Below, piece after piece: positions 22,194 to 35,460 of a stretch of DNA of 64,000 bases. Each line of letters begins with the position of its first letter. Positions within the stretch are counted from its first letter, which is position 1. The notes beneath the pieces are model-generated. The model saw only the letters and a list, made by a program, of their open reading frames with translations. It made no database searches and was not told the origin of the DNA. Source of the stretch: Rhodeus uyekii (taxonomy: Eukaryota; Chordata; Actinopteri; Cypriniformes; Acheilognathidae); the NCBI GenBank assembly GCA_037043235.1, contig JAWRVZ010000042.1, positions 604,501-668,500 on the forward strand, read 5' to 3'. The translations under genes were made by a program, and so were the position numbers.

Positions 22194-22779
22194 ATCTTTT
22201 CTATCAAATGCAATCAGTTGTTAATCCATAGAAGTTTGCATTTATGGCTGGATTTTTCTGAGGATTATCCATTTGAATTCTGAACCTGCTTAGCGCCAAA
22301 ATTGTGGGAATGTCTTGTTAGAAAAATGGCCCGAGCACAGATTTTCGTTCTGGAGATGGGCGTCTTTGAAGAGAGCTCGAGCGGCAGCCACCGAAGAGAG
22401 GCTTTGGTAATCTCCCTTTAAGGATGTTGCAACTTCCTCTCTGTAGGGACGTGCGCTCAGACCTGAAACGCACACAATTCTGCACTCTGGGTTGAATCAT
22501 CTTCAGCAGAATTTAGAGGAGCTTCCAAGAAAGGGAAGGTTTGAAATCCCTGACCAGTGGGAATTATGACGAATAATGAAATTATTGTTTTATACAGGTA
22601 TGCTAAAATCGGCGTTACTTTCATAGTGTGCCGTATTTTGGATTAAAGTGCATCATATAAAAAAAGAACAAATGTAGGATTAGACTTGATTTTATCAATA
22701 GAGAAGTGATTGCAATGTGAAAAGGCTTGGTTTTGAGTGGAACCATGGTTTTTCTATTGTAAATCATTCACGTAAAAGA
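22194..22779. other. intronic sequence, no feature recognised
   Basis: No feature supported. Confidence 0.6.
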
Positions 22780-24040
22780 GCTTTTTTTCTATGTGAATAA
22801 ATAGTAAAGTGTAATTTATTCCTGTGATTAAAGCTGAATTTATTAATCATAAATACAGTAAAATAGTGTAATATTATATCAATGTAAAACAGCTGTTTAA
22901 TATGCGAATATATAGTGAAGTGTAATTTATTACTGTGATTAAAGCTGAATTTATGACATCATAAATACAGTAAAACAGTGTAATTTTAATGTTAAACAGC
23001 TGTTTTATATGTAAATATAGAGTAAAGTGTAATTTATTCCTGTGATTAAAGCTGAATTTATTAATCATACAGAAAAATAGTGTAATATTATATCAATGTA
23101 AAACAGCTGTTTTCTATGTGAATATATAGTAAAGTGTAATTTATTCCTGTGATCAAAGCTGAATTTATGACATCTTAAATACAGTAAAACAGTGTAATAT
23201 TATATCAATATAAAACAGTTTTTTACTATGTGAATATATATTGGAAAGTGTAATTTATTCCTGTGATTAAAGCTGAATTTATTAATCATACAGAAAAATA
23301 GTGTAATATTATATCAATGTAAAACAGCTGTTTAATATGTGAATAAATAGAAGTGTGATATATTCCTGTGATTAAAGCTGAATTTATGACATCTTAAATA
23401 CAGTAAAACAGTGTAATTTTAATGTTAAACAGCTGTTTTATATGTAAATATAGAGTAAAGTGTAATTTATTCCTGTGATTAAAGCTGAATTTATTAGATC
23501 ATAAATACAGTAAAACAGTGTAATATTATATCAATGTAAATCAGCTGTTTTCTATGTGAATATATAGTAAAGTGTAATTTATTCCTGTGATCAAAGCTGA
23601 ATTTATGACATCATAAATACAGTAAAACAGTGTAATATTATATTAATATAAAACAGTTTTTTACTATGTGAATATATAGGAAAGTGTAATTTATTCCTGT
23701 GATTAAAGCTGAATTTATTAATCATACAGAAAAATAGTGTAATATTATATCAATGTAAAACAGCTGTTTAATATGTGAATAAATAGAAGTGTGATATATT
23801 CCTGTGATTAAAGCTGAATTTATGACATCTTAAATACAGTAAAACAGTGTAATTTTAATGTTAAACAGCTGTTTTATATGTAAATATAGAGTAAAGTGTA
23901 ATTTATTCCTGTGATTAAAGCTGAATTTATTAGATCATAAATACAGTAAAATAGTGTAATATTATATCAATGTAAATCAGCTTTTTTCTATGTGAATATA
24001 TAGTAAAGTGTAATTTATTCCTGTGATTAAAGCTGTATTT
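22780..24040 (+). repeat. about 108-bp tandem array, 12 units, with four-unit higher-order structure
   Basis: The phrase gtgtaatttattcctgtgat recurs at 22809, 22920 (one base changed), 23027, 23134, 23248, 23353 (variant gtgtgatatatt), 23460, 23572, 23684, 23789 (same variant), 23896 and 24008. Spacings are 105-114 bases. From 23027 the spacing and variant pattern repeats every four units (433 then 436 bases), which marks a higher-order repeat. Each unit also holds attaaagctgaattta, aaatacagtaaaacagtgta and aaacagctgtttt. The last unit runs directly into the next part of a dispersed element. Confidence 0.93.
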
Positions 24041-24335
24041 TCAGCATCATTACTCCAGTCTTCAGTGTCACATGATCCTTCACAAATCATTCTGATATAA
24101 TGATCTGATGCTCAACAAAGATTTGATTATTATCAATGCTGAAAATGGCTTAACATATTTAAAACCGTGATGCATATTTTTAAGGACTCTTTGTTGAATA
24201 GAAAGTTCAAAAGAACAGCGTTAATTTGAAATGTTGTAACATCATTAATGACCTTTTGATCAGTTAAATTCATCCTTAATTCCTTTGAAAAAGGAATAAA
24301 AATAACATGCCCCAAGTAATTGTGAACAGTAAGAT
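24030..24335 (+). mobile_element. dispersed DNA element, right part
   Basis: The stretch ttttcagcatcattactcca, then gtcttcagtgtcacatgatc and, further on, gaatagaaagttcaaaagaacag is a widespread cyprinid repeat I recognise from memory. The preceding tandem unit corresponds to its internal segment, so array plus tail form one element. A second copy in the opposite orientation is at 33733-34699. Confidence 0.65.
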
Positions 24336-25110
24336 TAATAAGATTTTGATTCCTCATTTTTTAAACGATCTATGCAAAATCAAGCTGCAATACCTTATGC
24401 TAATGCTTTATGAGTTCAATGCGCATGTTGTACAGAATAAGGATGGGTACCTCATAAATCGAATCGCATAAAAGCGCTCTCTGTCACACATTAGCCCGCC
24501 GGGGGTCGCATAGACACGAACGGTTACGTCCGTTCATCCATCATTTTGACGAGGCAGGTCGGTAATAAAGTGTAAAAACTACATAGAGACACAGATGGAC
24601 ATAAAGTTTTACCAGTGAAGGGACCCGAGCGTTCATAATGTCCTATACAAAGCCCTGAAGGTCAGGCCTGAATCTGTCTGTGGTCAACAGCCCTTGAGAC
24701 ACACTGGAGGAGAAAGTGTGATGCAGAAACCATTAATGAGTGTATATGCGTGGTCAGATCCTTTTAGAGAGAACTAAAGAGTTACCTGATAGCTTGTGAA
24801 TGAGATGACCTGATCTATTGACACACTACAGCCCACTTAATGACACGTCATTGAATGTTGCTCGCTTCTGCCAATGGTGCAGCAACACACTGTTTCTCTT
24901 TAAAGGAGAAGTCTAATTAAAAACAGGAAATCAGATTGACCTTATGGTTGTACATCATTTAAAGTTGAATGCAGAATTGTACACTTCAGTCGGTCTCTTG
25001 TTATAGTGCGTTTGATCTTTGCCATGACAATTCTCTTATATCCGTAACCAGCGTAAATCCTTTGACTTTAGTGTGATAAACTCGATTTGAATCACGATTT
25101 ACAGCTTTCT
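24336..25110. other. intronic sequence, no feature recognised
   Basis: No feature supported. The motif gagaagtctaattaaaaa (about 24905) recurs in the AT-rich repeat that follows. Confidence 0.55.
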
Positions 25111-25760
25111 CAGTAATATTTGCATGTTGGGCCAGATTTAAGTCATGTGTTTAATTTAATATTTTTATATTTCTCAATTTTTTGTTTAATGTTAGGCTTT
25201 TTTTTCAATAATAATAATAATACAATGTACTATATATATTTTTTTTTTACTAGTATTTTTTTTTTGTGCATATATATATTTTGCCTAAAAAAGGGAGAAG
25301 TCTAATTAAAAAACAATTATTCATGTATGCTTTTGGTCTAATGATTTTTATTATTTATATTTTATATATTTATGTTAGTCAGTAATATAAAATTTCAGGG
25401 TTTCTTTACAAAACTAATGAAATATACTGTAAGTTATTATTTTTATGCATAAAAAAGGGATACGCCTAATTAAACAGTAAATAATTTATTAATGTATGTG
25501 TTTTTTTGTCTTTTTTATCTTTATATTTATGTATTTTACATATTTATATTTGTCCATTTTTATTTAAATTTTTTTATATTAAATTTTTTCTAATATTAGG
25601 CTTTCTTTAAAAAAATAATACAATATACTAATATAATACTATATTTTTTTGCATGAAGAAGTTTAATTCAATCATCATTTAAAATTTAAATTAAAATGTA
25701 TGTTTATTTTTGGTCTAACACGTTTTATTACATGTTTTGATGTGATATATTTATTTGTCA
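25110..25760. repeat. diverged AT-rich tandem repeat, period roughly 180-200 bp
   Basis: Landmarks recur in order. These are gttaggctttttttt (25190), gggtttctttacaaa (25399) and tattaggctttctttaaa (25596), and gggagaagtctaatta (25294), gggatacgcctaatta (25455) and gaagaagtttaattca (25656). Each set is followed by ttttggtctaa or tttttttgtctttt and ttatatttat blocks. This supports about three decayed units. Confidence 0.6.
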
Positions 25761-26708
25761 GAATCCTTAGTTTTATTTATAGATAAAAATAGTCTTAATT
25801 CAAAATGATAATATTGTGACAAATATTCTATTTTTAATTATTATTTTAGATGGAAATACAACTATATGTGTTTGAAAGCCATGAAATCATGCACATCATT
25901 TTGTTGTTTTCTTCAAATCCAATATCTGCCCTGATTCAGCAAGCCATTATATTTGTTCATCCCAGCACTAATAACACAACAAAAATATTCACTTTTCCCC
26001 CTTTCCTCAGATACTTGTGCCATGGTTAACGATCCTACTCTACCTTCAAAACTGACAACGATGGCTTTGTTCTTGTCTATTATGTGTCTTGTTGTTCGTC
26101 TGGATAGTTCTTGATTTTTATCATGCCATTGACTGCAACGGTCTGGACTGGAACCCTGTTGAATAGGTATATCAGAAAGGGAGATTGTTTTCCCAGCATG
26201 CTCCTCCATTGACTACGGCGAGGGTAATGGACGGGCATTATTCTGAGTGCATAGTAATAGTTTTAAGCACATAGTAATTGGGTGTATATTGCGGTCCTGG
26301 TGGGAGGCGTGCTGTGAGTAATGCCCTCAGGAACGACGGCCGTTCGGCAGAAGTCACGCCGCTGCTGCACTTCTATAAATCCCATTTCCATTTCTATAAT
26401 GACAAGTCGTGACGGCGCACGCCGCCTGCGCCCCATTCTCCTGTACTCACACCGTAAATTTCCTCACCTCACCACCCTCACGCTGTACAGAAGTAAGAGA
26501 GAGCCAGAGAACATTTTTCTTTTAATGTTTTGCAATACTCCCCCCGTTTAACCCACTGACATGCTTTCCCCGCGTCGAGGTTTGTGTGTCAGGTTTGTAA
26601 TTCACTAAATGACCCACATTGTTCTCGTGTGTCATGGGAGGTTTCTCTTCTGTTTCACTCCTGGGCGCCATGTTTGCAAATGTACGGGATCCTCGTGCAC
26701 TTGCATAG
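25761..26708. other. intronic sequence, no feature recognised
   Basis: No feature supported. A GC-richer patch at 26290-26460 has no recognisable coding content. Confidence 0.55.
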
Positions 26709-26885
26709 CATTTTACATTTCTGCATTTATCAGACGCTTTTATCCACAGCGACTTGCATTGCATTCAAGAAACACATTGACATTCTAATCAGTTCCTGCT
26801 TTCCCTGGGAATCAAACCCATGACCTTAGCGTTGACCTAACCAAACACCAATGCTCTACTGGTTGAGCTTGCATGAGCTGGAAAG
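26709..26885 (-). mobile_element. tRNA-derived SINE copy 8 (-), with small insertion
   Basis: Reverse-strand copy with complete tail and body. Inside the tRNA head, between cttagcgttg and tgctctactg, the usual caagcgccac is replaced by acctaaccaaacaccaa. The B-box complement is changed to gaatcaaaccc. Confidence 0.82.
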
Positions 26886-28979
26886 CTTGCATAGCATTTG
26901 ATTTGAGTCGGTCAACGTTTACTCGTATCACTCCAAACCTTTTTGAAATTTTCACCCATGCAACAAGACACATTTGGAGAAATCTAGCAAAACTGCTTAT
27001 TTTCATGCATTAAAAAAGTAAATGAGGTCCAGGCTTTTTTTAAGCTCGAAGAAAAATCATAGAAATTGTCATTATTGTCAAAATTGCATTGAACCATCAT
27101 ATAATGAAGTAGAGTTCAATTACCTTATTGAAGTAATGTAACGGATTACTTTTAACTACATTTTGATTACTTCTCAAAATTCCTAACGAACGTGGATTGA
27201 TGTATTTGGCAGACGTGGTGCGCTGCCAATCAAAAGCATCTGCAAGATCAGCCGAACGCTGTGAGAGTGTGTTAGAAATCAGGAATGGAGAGAACATTGT
27301 GCTTGGTACGTTTTTCCTCTTAAAACCAAACTTGGGTCTCCAGTCCAGATTAGCAAAGTTTAAATCCTGTCTGGCTAGCCCTCATCCCATAATGTTAATG
27401 CTTTAGGTCTTTTAGTTGCTGTTCGAGTGCATTCGACCACATGAAAGCAATCCGGTGGAATGAGCAAACCTCTGGAAATGGATGGAAGTGGACAAGCTCA
27501 AAGAGTTTTAGATCCCGTTTACGCCTGAATTTAGTGTCCGCTTAGTTTTATTTAGTATTTAACGTCCGCTTGCGATCTTTTTAACAGTTGTAAACCGGGC
27601 CATAATGCTCTTCTGTGGCAACTTCTAATAGTATCAAGTTCATTTGAAGTCTTTTCTGTCTGAAATCTGAAGTCCCTCCATTTTGCATGAAGCCTTCAGT
27701 TTGAGTTTAAAGAGTTTGCAGGCCATCTGCCTCTGTTCCCCTGCTGCCCAGCTCTCTCCTGCAACATGCCATCCGACAGCCCTCACATCAAGCTGGGTTC
27801 CCGTGGCAGGGTGCTATCAACGTGCAGGACTAATTGTGCCCCCCAGGATCCCTCTCCATCCTGCACTTCACACAGAGTCACTAATGACTCGCTCTTGTTT
27901 GTGACCAGATAAGTGCACTATTAGAAGCAAGTATTAATCTTGAAACTGGGGAGCTGATAAGATCTCCTCCGCCTCCCAGGAGAGACGTCTCAGCGTGCGA
28001 AATCATGTTATAAAAAGTCGATTTTTCTCAAGCATGTGTGGGAAGGACGAGTGGGTGGCGGATGAGCCCCCGACCGGCTCACGCTTCCCGTGTGGCGGAG
28101 GTGACAGCTTTTTTTCTCCACTTATAAAACCTGAAATTACCCATCTGCTATTTGCACCCAAGACTCACGCACTTCTCTGTCAGAGCACCTGCTAATCAAA
28201 ATCTGCAGGCGCAGCGAAAAGATAAATACCTGCTTCGCGCCCACTCCCGTAACTTCCTCTCCTTCCATTGTCTGTGTGTTTGCAGCTGCGCGTTTTCATG
28301 CAATAATGAAATGTTTTGATGGAGATTTTGGCAGTGCATGCATTTTCTCCGTGTAGGTGTTGTGCATTAAATCACATCTTTAGATGCCTGACATATGTGG
28401 CCATGGAGTTGTTTGGCGCCCTAGTCCGAAGCGATTAACCTCGGACTGCTTCTAATGTTATCTCTGCAGGAGCAAGAAATGGGATGCATTTTAAAGTTCA
28501 TCTGACCCCATCAAAAATAGCATGTAGGCATCAAAATAAAGAGTAGTTTGCTTGTGCATTTGAATAAAAGTGCTTAGCCAGTTTACAAGGCAAAATAAAT
28601 GTATTCAGCATGAAATCAAAACTAACTGTACTTTCTTAGTGGTATTGTGCACACTTTTCCAAACATTTAAGAAATAACTTGCTTTTACTTATTGGCTGAT
28701 GTCATCAATCTCTCTTGTTTTTTAACCACTTGACACTTTTCGCCTTCTAATTAGTTCCCGATAAAAAACAAAACATGTCCAGTCCTATTTATTTTTCTTG
28801 CTGAATATCCCGTTTAAAGAGAAGGAGAAATCCTGATGCTCAATATGGTGGTTGTAGGAAAAGAATCCTGCCTTCAAGTCATTTCAGAATTATCATATTT
28901 ACAAGTTGGAAGAACGTCAATTAAAGAATTATGATGTAATGAAGCTGTTGTAATTGTTTACTGTAAAGCTATCAATAAT
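26886..28979. other. intronic sequence, mostly unassigned
   Basis: The region 27110-27180 (gtaatgtaacggattacttt) resembles a fish DNA-transposon repeat I recall, but I found no ends. The rest, including GC-richer 27680-28280, has no supported feature. Confidence 0.5.
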
Positions 28980-29262
28980 ATGCTCTAAGAACGTTTTGCT
29001 AATTGCCTATGGAAAGTTATTTCTGAAAATTCAAAATGACAATGTTTTTTTAATGTTTTAAAAATGTGATTATGCGAACGCTAAGGAAATTTCATCATTC
29101 TTCAAACATAATGATTTTGAATGTTCTCTGAACGTTCTGAAACATCTAGAACGTTATAAAACGTGTTGGACGAACATCCAACTAAGACGTTTCCGTTTTT
29201 TTCCCCCATGATGTATAAACACCAGTTGACACGTTTTGAGAACATTAGTAAAGACCAGATAA
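28980..29262. repeat. AACGTTC-rich dispersed repeat
   Basis: Repeated motifs gaacgttttgc, atgcgaacgctaaggaa, tctgaacgttctgaaac, tagaacgttataaaacg and aagacgtttcc resemble a fish element rich in AACGTTC. Similar motifs continue after the next SINE (gagaacgttccctg at 29430), so the SINE probably inserted into it. Confidence 0.5.
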
Positions 29263-29265
29263 CAT

Positions 29266-29409
29266 AACATTTATCATGCATTTGTCAGATGCTTTTATCC
29301 AAAGCGACTTGCATTGCATTCAAGAAACACATTGACATTCTAATCAGCTCTTACTTTCCCTGGGAATCGAACCCATGACCTTGGCGTTGCAAGCACCACA
29401 CTCTACTGT
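29266..29409 (-). mobile_element. tRNA-derived SINE copy 9 (-)
   Basis: Reverse-strand copy from catttatcatgcatttgtca to cacactctactgtta. The B-box complement gaatcgaaccc is intact; the extreme 5' tRNA end is missing. Confidence 0.87.
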
Positions 29410-32170
29410 TAGAGAATTTTTACTAAAGCACTGAGAACGTTCCCTGTTTTGTGTTTTGTTCCCTATTTTGTGTATTGTTGAGGAATGGCGAACTAGAAAA
29501 ACTTTCCTAGAAGAAAAGCTTGTCAGAAAATCCCAATTTGACTGGTTCATGAGATGACAGGTGACATGAGGTGACATTTCCCATCTTTACAAAATAGATA
29601 GATCACAGAACATTGCGTAATGTAGTTAGCTCTTCATTTTGTTTTATTAGCACAAAAAAGCTGCTTGAATTTTTTTCAAGAAAAAAATTGTTACATCCAT
29701 TTTCTTCCAATGCAAATCACTTAAATTCACATCACGCAAACCCATAAACCGGAACTTCCCATCAATCACCTTATTGGTAAAGATTGCTCATTTTTCCAAC
29801 CTGGTTTTGAGCTATTTGTTGTCAGACTTCATTGGTTATTTGATAAATGTTGACTAAGTGTTTTGAAGATTTTGGTCTTTTCTCAGGTGCTGTACTTGCA
29901 TGGCTTGGAAATGCCTTCCCCAATGCTAAGATGGTCACAGACGTGTAACTGACCTACTCCAATAAAGACTTAGAGATTAATTTATAACAATACTTAAGCT
30001 TAAAAACAACCAGATTTTCACTATACCACCTTGCATTATATATGTGTGTGTATGTACTTGTACTATCACTATCTTTGTGAGTACAATTTTAAGTTTTAGA
30101 CCTTTCAAAAGAGGTCATTTTGGCCATTCCTCACTTTCTGAGAGCCTTTAAAGGTCTGTTTGAGGTCAAGATTTGGTTTTAGGGATTAGGTTATAATGAG
30201 GTTGAGGGTAAGGATTCAGATTAGTTGTGATGGATAAGGTTAAGTCCAAAATATACTTCAGTTTTTTTTTATGTGTAAACTAGCGTATGTGTACAGTCCA
30301 ACATAAAAAAGTATAATCCATTTGATATGCCTCTAGACTGTACTGTTTTTCTCCAGAGGTAATGATAAAAACGCTAAAAAGATCTACTGTTATAAACTAA
30401 AGTTGCGACTATCCTGTAGCTCGTGCTTCTCAATTAACATTTAATGTCTGTTGTTGGTCTATTGGTTCACCTTCTTCTGTGAAACAACGGCCCGGGCAAG
30501 TGATCAGTATAAAACAAATTCAATGCGCATGTGCGACCTGTGCATAGAAATATGCATGATTACAAAAAATGGGAGGCTTGTGTATTCTGGTAACGAAATT
30601 TACTGTATGGCTAAAAACTGAAGTATACAGTACATTGAACTTTAGGGTAAAGAGCTAGAGATTGCATTGTGTCAGTGAGATAGATGTTCAAGAAATGTGT
30701 TTCTTAATGAGTATTCATGGCAAAGACCTGGTGTATCTCAGACTTGAGGGATTTCAGGTTGAAGCAGAAAAGCGAAATCTCATGTTGGCACAAACTAATC
30801 GTACAGAGATGGGATGTGAGCTTATACTTCTGTCATCCCAGACTGAAGGGCCAAAGAACTGTTTCTCAGGTCACTTCCAATTAACACTCATCTGAGCGAG
30901 TGTCAGAAGACGCCCCTCGGCACCTCTGCCTAATGTTACAATATACAGTGCCTCAATTCCAGGATGCAGTGCGGCAAAAAGGTGGTTTGCTTCCTCTCCG
31001 TTCAGCAGGGCGGCCTGAGAGTTACAATGGATTCATTATGGCATAACAAATGACTTCTCTCTCATGGATTCCATCGCCCCGGTTCGTATGTTAATTGGCG
31101 TAGCGTTTAGCTCAGCAGGCGCACGCTCGCGATAAATATCGAGCTGAAAATGTGTTTATAAACTAGGATATGATCACATCCCTTTACTTCTGGGCCTATA
31201 ACCTTTGAACTAAATAATTAAAACGTGCAAAGAGTATTTTTTCTTTGCATGTTTCTGCAGCTCAGCTACTTTGATTCCCTGGGAACACGTACACTGGTAA
31301 ATCTTGAATGAATTGTAAGTTGATTAGGATAAAAGCAGCAAGAGAGCACAGAAATATTAATATGGAACTGAGGCAATGCATGTAAAGATTTATGGCTTTT
31401 ATTTCATATCTCTTATTTATTGGTTTTCATTTATTAGCATATAGTTATTTCTTAGCCGTTTCAGCTACAGGAAAGCTATATTTTATTGTATCTCTTAATT
31501 TTTTTGTTTTGGAAAGTCATCTATCACACGTGACTTATTTTAACTTTAAGATAAATCTGAGTCATCTAATTATGCACTGGCTGGAAACAAATGAGTTATA
31601 AATGCTTCTGGTGTTAAACTGAGTGAAATATTCATGACAGGTGCAGCGCAGGCGTGACATCTCATCTGTTCTGTTTAAACACATCACCATACATTGATAA
31701 AGAAATGTGCGGAAGAAGAAGGGAGTGTGAGAGAGAATGAGATGAAGCATTAAAGGAAGTGTTTCAGTCAGTGTGTGTGAATGAAATGTGTGTTTCCATT
31801 GGGAAATGTCTCTTTTAGAGCTCAAGAGTCTTCAATTGCTTTCATTTAAAAACCAGCTTTGTCTCAAATTTTCCTCCTTTGGAGGAATTGGCACAAACGA
31901 GACCCTTATCGACTGGTGGAATAGCTTTGATTTGTTCTTGGAGTAATTTGATTACAGTATTTTTTTTGGAAATATCGGACTTTTGCTTGCTTTAGTATCT
32001 TGGCAAGCTCAGCACAGTTTGAGACATTAAGCCTTAAGGAGAACCATTCGGAGAGGAGAAACAATTGAGATTTATATTTCGCGTTTCCCACACTTAGATC
32101 GATAAAATAAATGTGAATGGTTCATTCATATAATTTGAATGAATGATTATGGATATACAAAGCATTTTAT
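29410..32170. other. intronic sequence, no feature recognised
   Basis: No coding, RNA or clear repeat feature supported. The open frame at 30662-30895 has no recognisable domain. Confidence 0.55.
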
Positions 32171-32610
32171 CAATTTTCTCATCCCAAATCATGAGAAAAG
32201 GTCATAATTATGAGATAATGTTTATGAGATAAAAAGACAAAAATATGAGATACTAAGTTGTAATTATGACAACAAATGTCATAATTTTTTACATATCAGA
32301 CAAAAATATAGATACTGAGTCATGATTATGAGATATTATTAATTGACACAAGTTGAAATTGAGATCATTGTAATTATTGTATTGTCATATTTACAAGATA
32401 CTAAAGATAAAAAGTAATAAAAATATGAGATACTAAGTTATAATTATGACATAAAATGTCATTATTTTTGTCTGATATGTAATAATATAGATACTGAGTC
32501 ATGATCATGAGATATTAATTGACCGAAGTTGAAATTGAGATCATTGTAATTATTGTGTTGTCATATTTACGAGATACTAAAGATAAAAAGTAATAAAAAT
32601 GAGTTGCTAC
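32171..32610. repeat. ATGAGATACTAAG-type tandem repeat, 180-bp duplicated unit
   Basis: Two copies of a 180-bp unit start at 32241 and 32421 with aaatatgagatactaagtt. Each also contains gatactgagtcatgat, gaaattgagatcattgtaat and gagatactaaagataaaaag (acaagatact in the first copy). Smaller motifs (cataattatgaga, gagataaaaagac) precede them. The same family is at 33985-34600. Confidence 0.85.
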
Positions 32611-33732
32611 TCTTTTTCTTTTTTCTTATGTTAGAAATGGGCTTCTATACATTTTGTGAATTTTTAAAAATAATTTTTTTTTTTGGAGGATTCAAGAGTC
32701 ATTTGACATGTTGAGAGTGGATCAAACTGTGGCGAATGAGACCACGCTTTATAGTCCTGAGATCATCATAAAAGAAATCATTATCATGAGTGCCATAACC
32801 TTTAATGACCTCATCCAGCATGACATCTGCTTGGCTTTGATGACCATCTCCATGATTAAAGTTTAACCAAAGATTATGTTTCGAAGTGTGTGGGCGCGTG
32901 TTTCTGCCTTCTACCTTCGGCAGCGGGTAAAATGATGGAAATCAAAGCAAATGGAGTGTGAAAGAAGTGTGTGGGACGGTTGTCATAACCAACAGTCTGT
33001 CAAAGTAACCTGTTCACCTGAGACAAAGCTACATTCATCCGCAACGGAAACCAGAGGGGGAGAGACCACACGCTTAGTCAATTTAGTTAGGATTTATCCA
33101 TTTTTCCAGCTTGCGTTACTCACTTGGCAGGCGCTGGTTTCAGAGTCAAGCGGGTTAACTAAGATCTCTGCCGGTGAGGTTGTTCTTTAGCTAGTCGAGC
33201 GCAGATGTGTGTGTGTTTGTGCATCTCAGAATCATCATGGCATCTCCGTCCGTCTGGACCTCTGAACCGCAGCAGACGCGACTCATTTGAAGTGTTTTTG
33301 TGAGGTCGGCAAGGCGTGCGCCGCAGAACTGGAGGCACTAATGCTTGAAATTTATTTTCTGAGAGCCAGAAAAGTGCCTCTCACCCGCCCCACAACTCCT
33401 CCAATGATGCCTTTGCTCCTGCAACCATGAAATTTTCTGACAATAGCAATTTTTGGGCAAACTTTTTGTGCCTCTCGCCTAATAAAACAATGCCTTTGTG
33501 CTCAGCACAGATGAATGGGCATCTCTAGTGCATCTCCAGAAATTCATTCTCATTATTTGGTGTTTGTTTGCTTTGTATATTTTCTCCATGCTGCATTTAC
33601 AGACTGAATATGCCTGCGAGTTGTTTATGGGTTTGGTTGACCTGTCGATTTGGAGAATCTTCTCTCGCTGTTTCTATTTGTGTGATCTGGTGTTTGACTC
33701 GTGGTATTTTGTTGTATTTTGTGTAAATAAAT
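32611..33732. other. intronic sequence, no feature recognised
   Basis: No feature supported. Confidence 0.6.
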
Positions 33733-34699
33733 CTACCATCCAAAAGTTTGGGATGTTTCTTAAAAGAATTGAAAACATGCAAGGATGTGTTCAATTCGTA
33801 AAAAGACATTTATAATGTTACAAAACCTTTCAATTCAATGCTGTTTTTTTTCTGTTCATCAAAGAATCCTGAAAGAATGTTTCCACAAAAGTATGAAGCA
33901 GCACAACAATATTTTAGAAATATTCACAGAAATATTTCTTGAGCAGCAAATCAGCCTATTAGAACAATTTTTGAAGGATCATAATTATGATTAAAAAAGA
34001 CAAAAACATGAGACACTAAGTCATAATACTGAGATACTTAATAATTATGATGAAAAGACAATAATATGACATTAATGTCATTATTACATATTACATTTTA
34101 CAGATTTTAATTATGAGATAATTAATTATGATAAACGTTTATGGGATACTTAATGACTATGCGATAAAAAGACAAAAATACAACATCCTAAGTTAGGATT
34201 ATGACATAAAATGTCATAATTATTAAATATGAGATAAAAAGTAGACATTTAGATACTAAGTCATAATTATAACAAAGTCATGAGATCATGAGACTCATAT
34301 TATGAGATGCTAATTAATATTTGATAGAAGTTGAAATTTAGATCATTATAATTATGGTTTAAGTCGTAATTATGACACAGTCATAATTACGAGATACTAA
34401 AGATTAAAAGTAAAAGATTATCAGATAAAAAGTCAAAATCATGAGACACTAAGTCATAATTATGATATACTAAAGATGAAAAGTGATAAATTAGAAATGC
34501 TTATGAATTAAAAATCGAAATTGAAATAGCAAGTCAGAATTTAGATACTCAAAAATATGTGTTATAATGATGAGATACTAATCAATAATTGGCATTATTT
34601 GACACTGAAGACTGCAGTAATAATGTTGAAAATTCAGAAAATTTAATGCAACCTTTGTAAGCATGAATCATTAAAAAATCTTTTGAATGGTGGTGTATG
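33733..34699 (-). mobile_element. TIR element carrying an internal tandem-repeat block
   Basis: The left end ctaccatccaaaagtttggg and the right end, in reverse complement acaccaccattcaaaagatt, are inverted repeats. Inner segments correspond to the element at 24030-24335 in reverse (gttcatcaaagaatcctgaa, tttcttgagcagcaaatcag, and tgacactgaagactgcagta). The join aaggatcat...tgacactgaag, contiguous in the copy at 24070 (reverse), is here split by about 620 bp of ATGAGATACTAAG-type repeats. Confidence 0.7.
33985..34605. repeat. ATGAGATACTAAG-type tandem block inside the TIR element
   Basis: Many irregular copies of gagacactaagtcataat, gagatactaag, cataattatgaca and agataaaaagtc are present. The 34325 region (gaagttgaaatttagatca) parallels the 180-bp unit at 32241. 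Confidence 0.85.
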
Positions 34700-35309
34700 A
34701 CGAGTCCTTCCTTTTAAGTTTATGGTCAATTACAACAAAGAGAGTTTCCTTTTCACAGTGAAGTGTGTGGAGATATGAAGAAGACGCAGTTTTTCATATG
34801 CGTGTGATGCTGTGCATGAATGCACTGACGCATGATAACAGCGTGAGGAAGCGTAGCATGTGTTTGTGTGGGAAGGTGGCAGAAGAGGCGGTGTGTGTGT
34901 GTGGTGTGTGTGCGTGCTAATCGTAATGACGGCGGACCTGTGTGCTAGCGTGTGCATGTAAAGGTGACTGACACTGCTAGATAACTGTGAAAATGTTGTG
35001 TGTGACACATCGGCTAATTTCTCTCTGCAGCAGTCGCTTAATTACAAATAATTACAGGGCTCCTGTCGCTAGAAGATTGTTGACTGCGCAAGAGTTCATT
35101 AGGAATATCAAGGTCAAAGAGCAGTTGCTAATATGAACGTGGTTTTGCGTAGCTTTTTGATTGCAGAAGCTTATTCTGAGCAAAAACCGCCCACCTGGAC
35201 TCACCTGACCAACATGTATAGCGACCAATCACAGGACACTGAGTTTTTGCCGACGTTGTTTGTATGCGTGTAATTGAGCAATGCGTATAAATCAGATGAT
35301 GAGCTTCTC
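34700..35309. other. intronic sequence, GT-rich patch only
   Basis: Contains a short GT-rich stretch (34890-34915). No other feature supported. Confidence 0.6.
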
Positions 35310-35460
35310 ATTTACATTCATGCATTTATCAGACGCTTTTATCCAAAGTGACATGCAAGAAACACACTGACATTCTAATCAGTTCTTGCTTTCCCTGGGA
35401 ATCGAACCCATGACCTTGGTGTTGCAAGCACCATGCTCTACTGTTTGAGCTACAGGAAAA
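35310..35460 (-). mobile_element. tRNA-derived SINE copy 10 (-)
   Basis: Reverse-strand copy from tttacattcatgcatttatc to tttgagctacaggaaaa. Both tRNA-like box regions are present; the body lacks ttgcattgca (reads gacatgcaagaaac). Confidence 0.88.
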
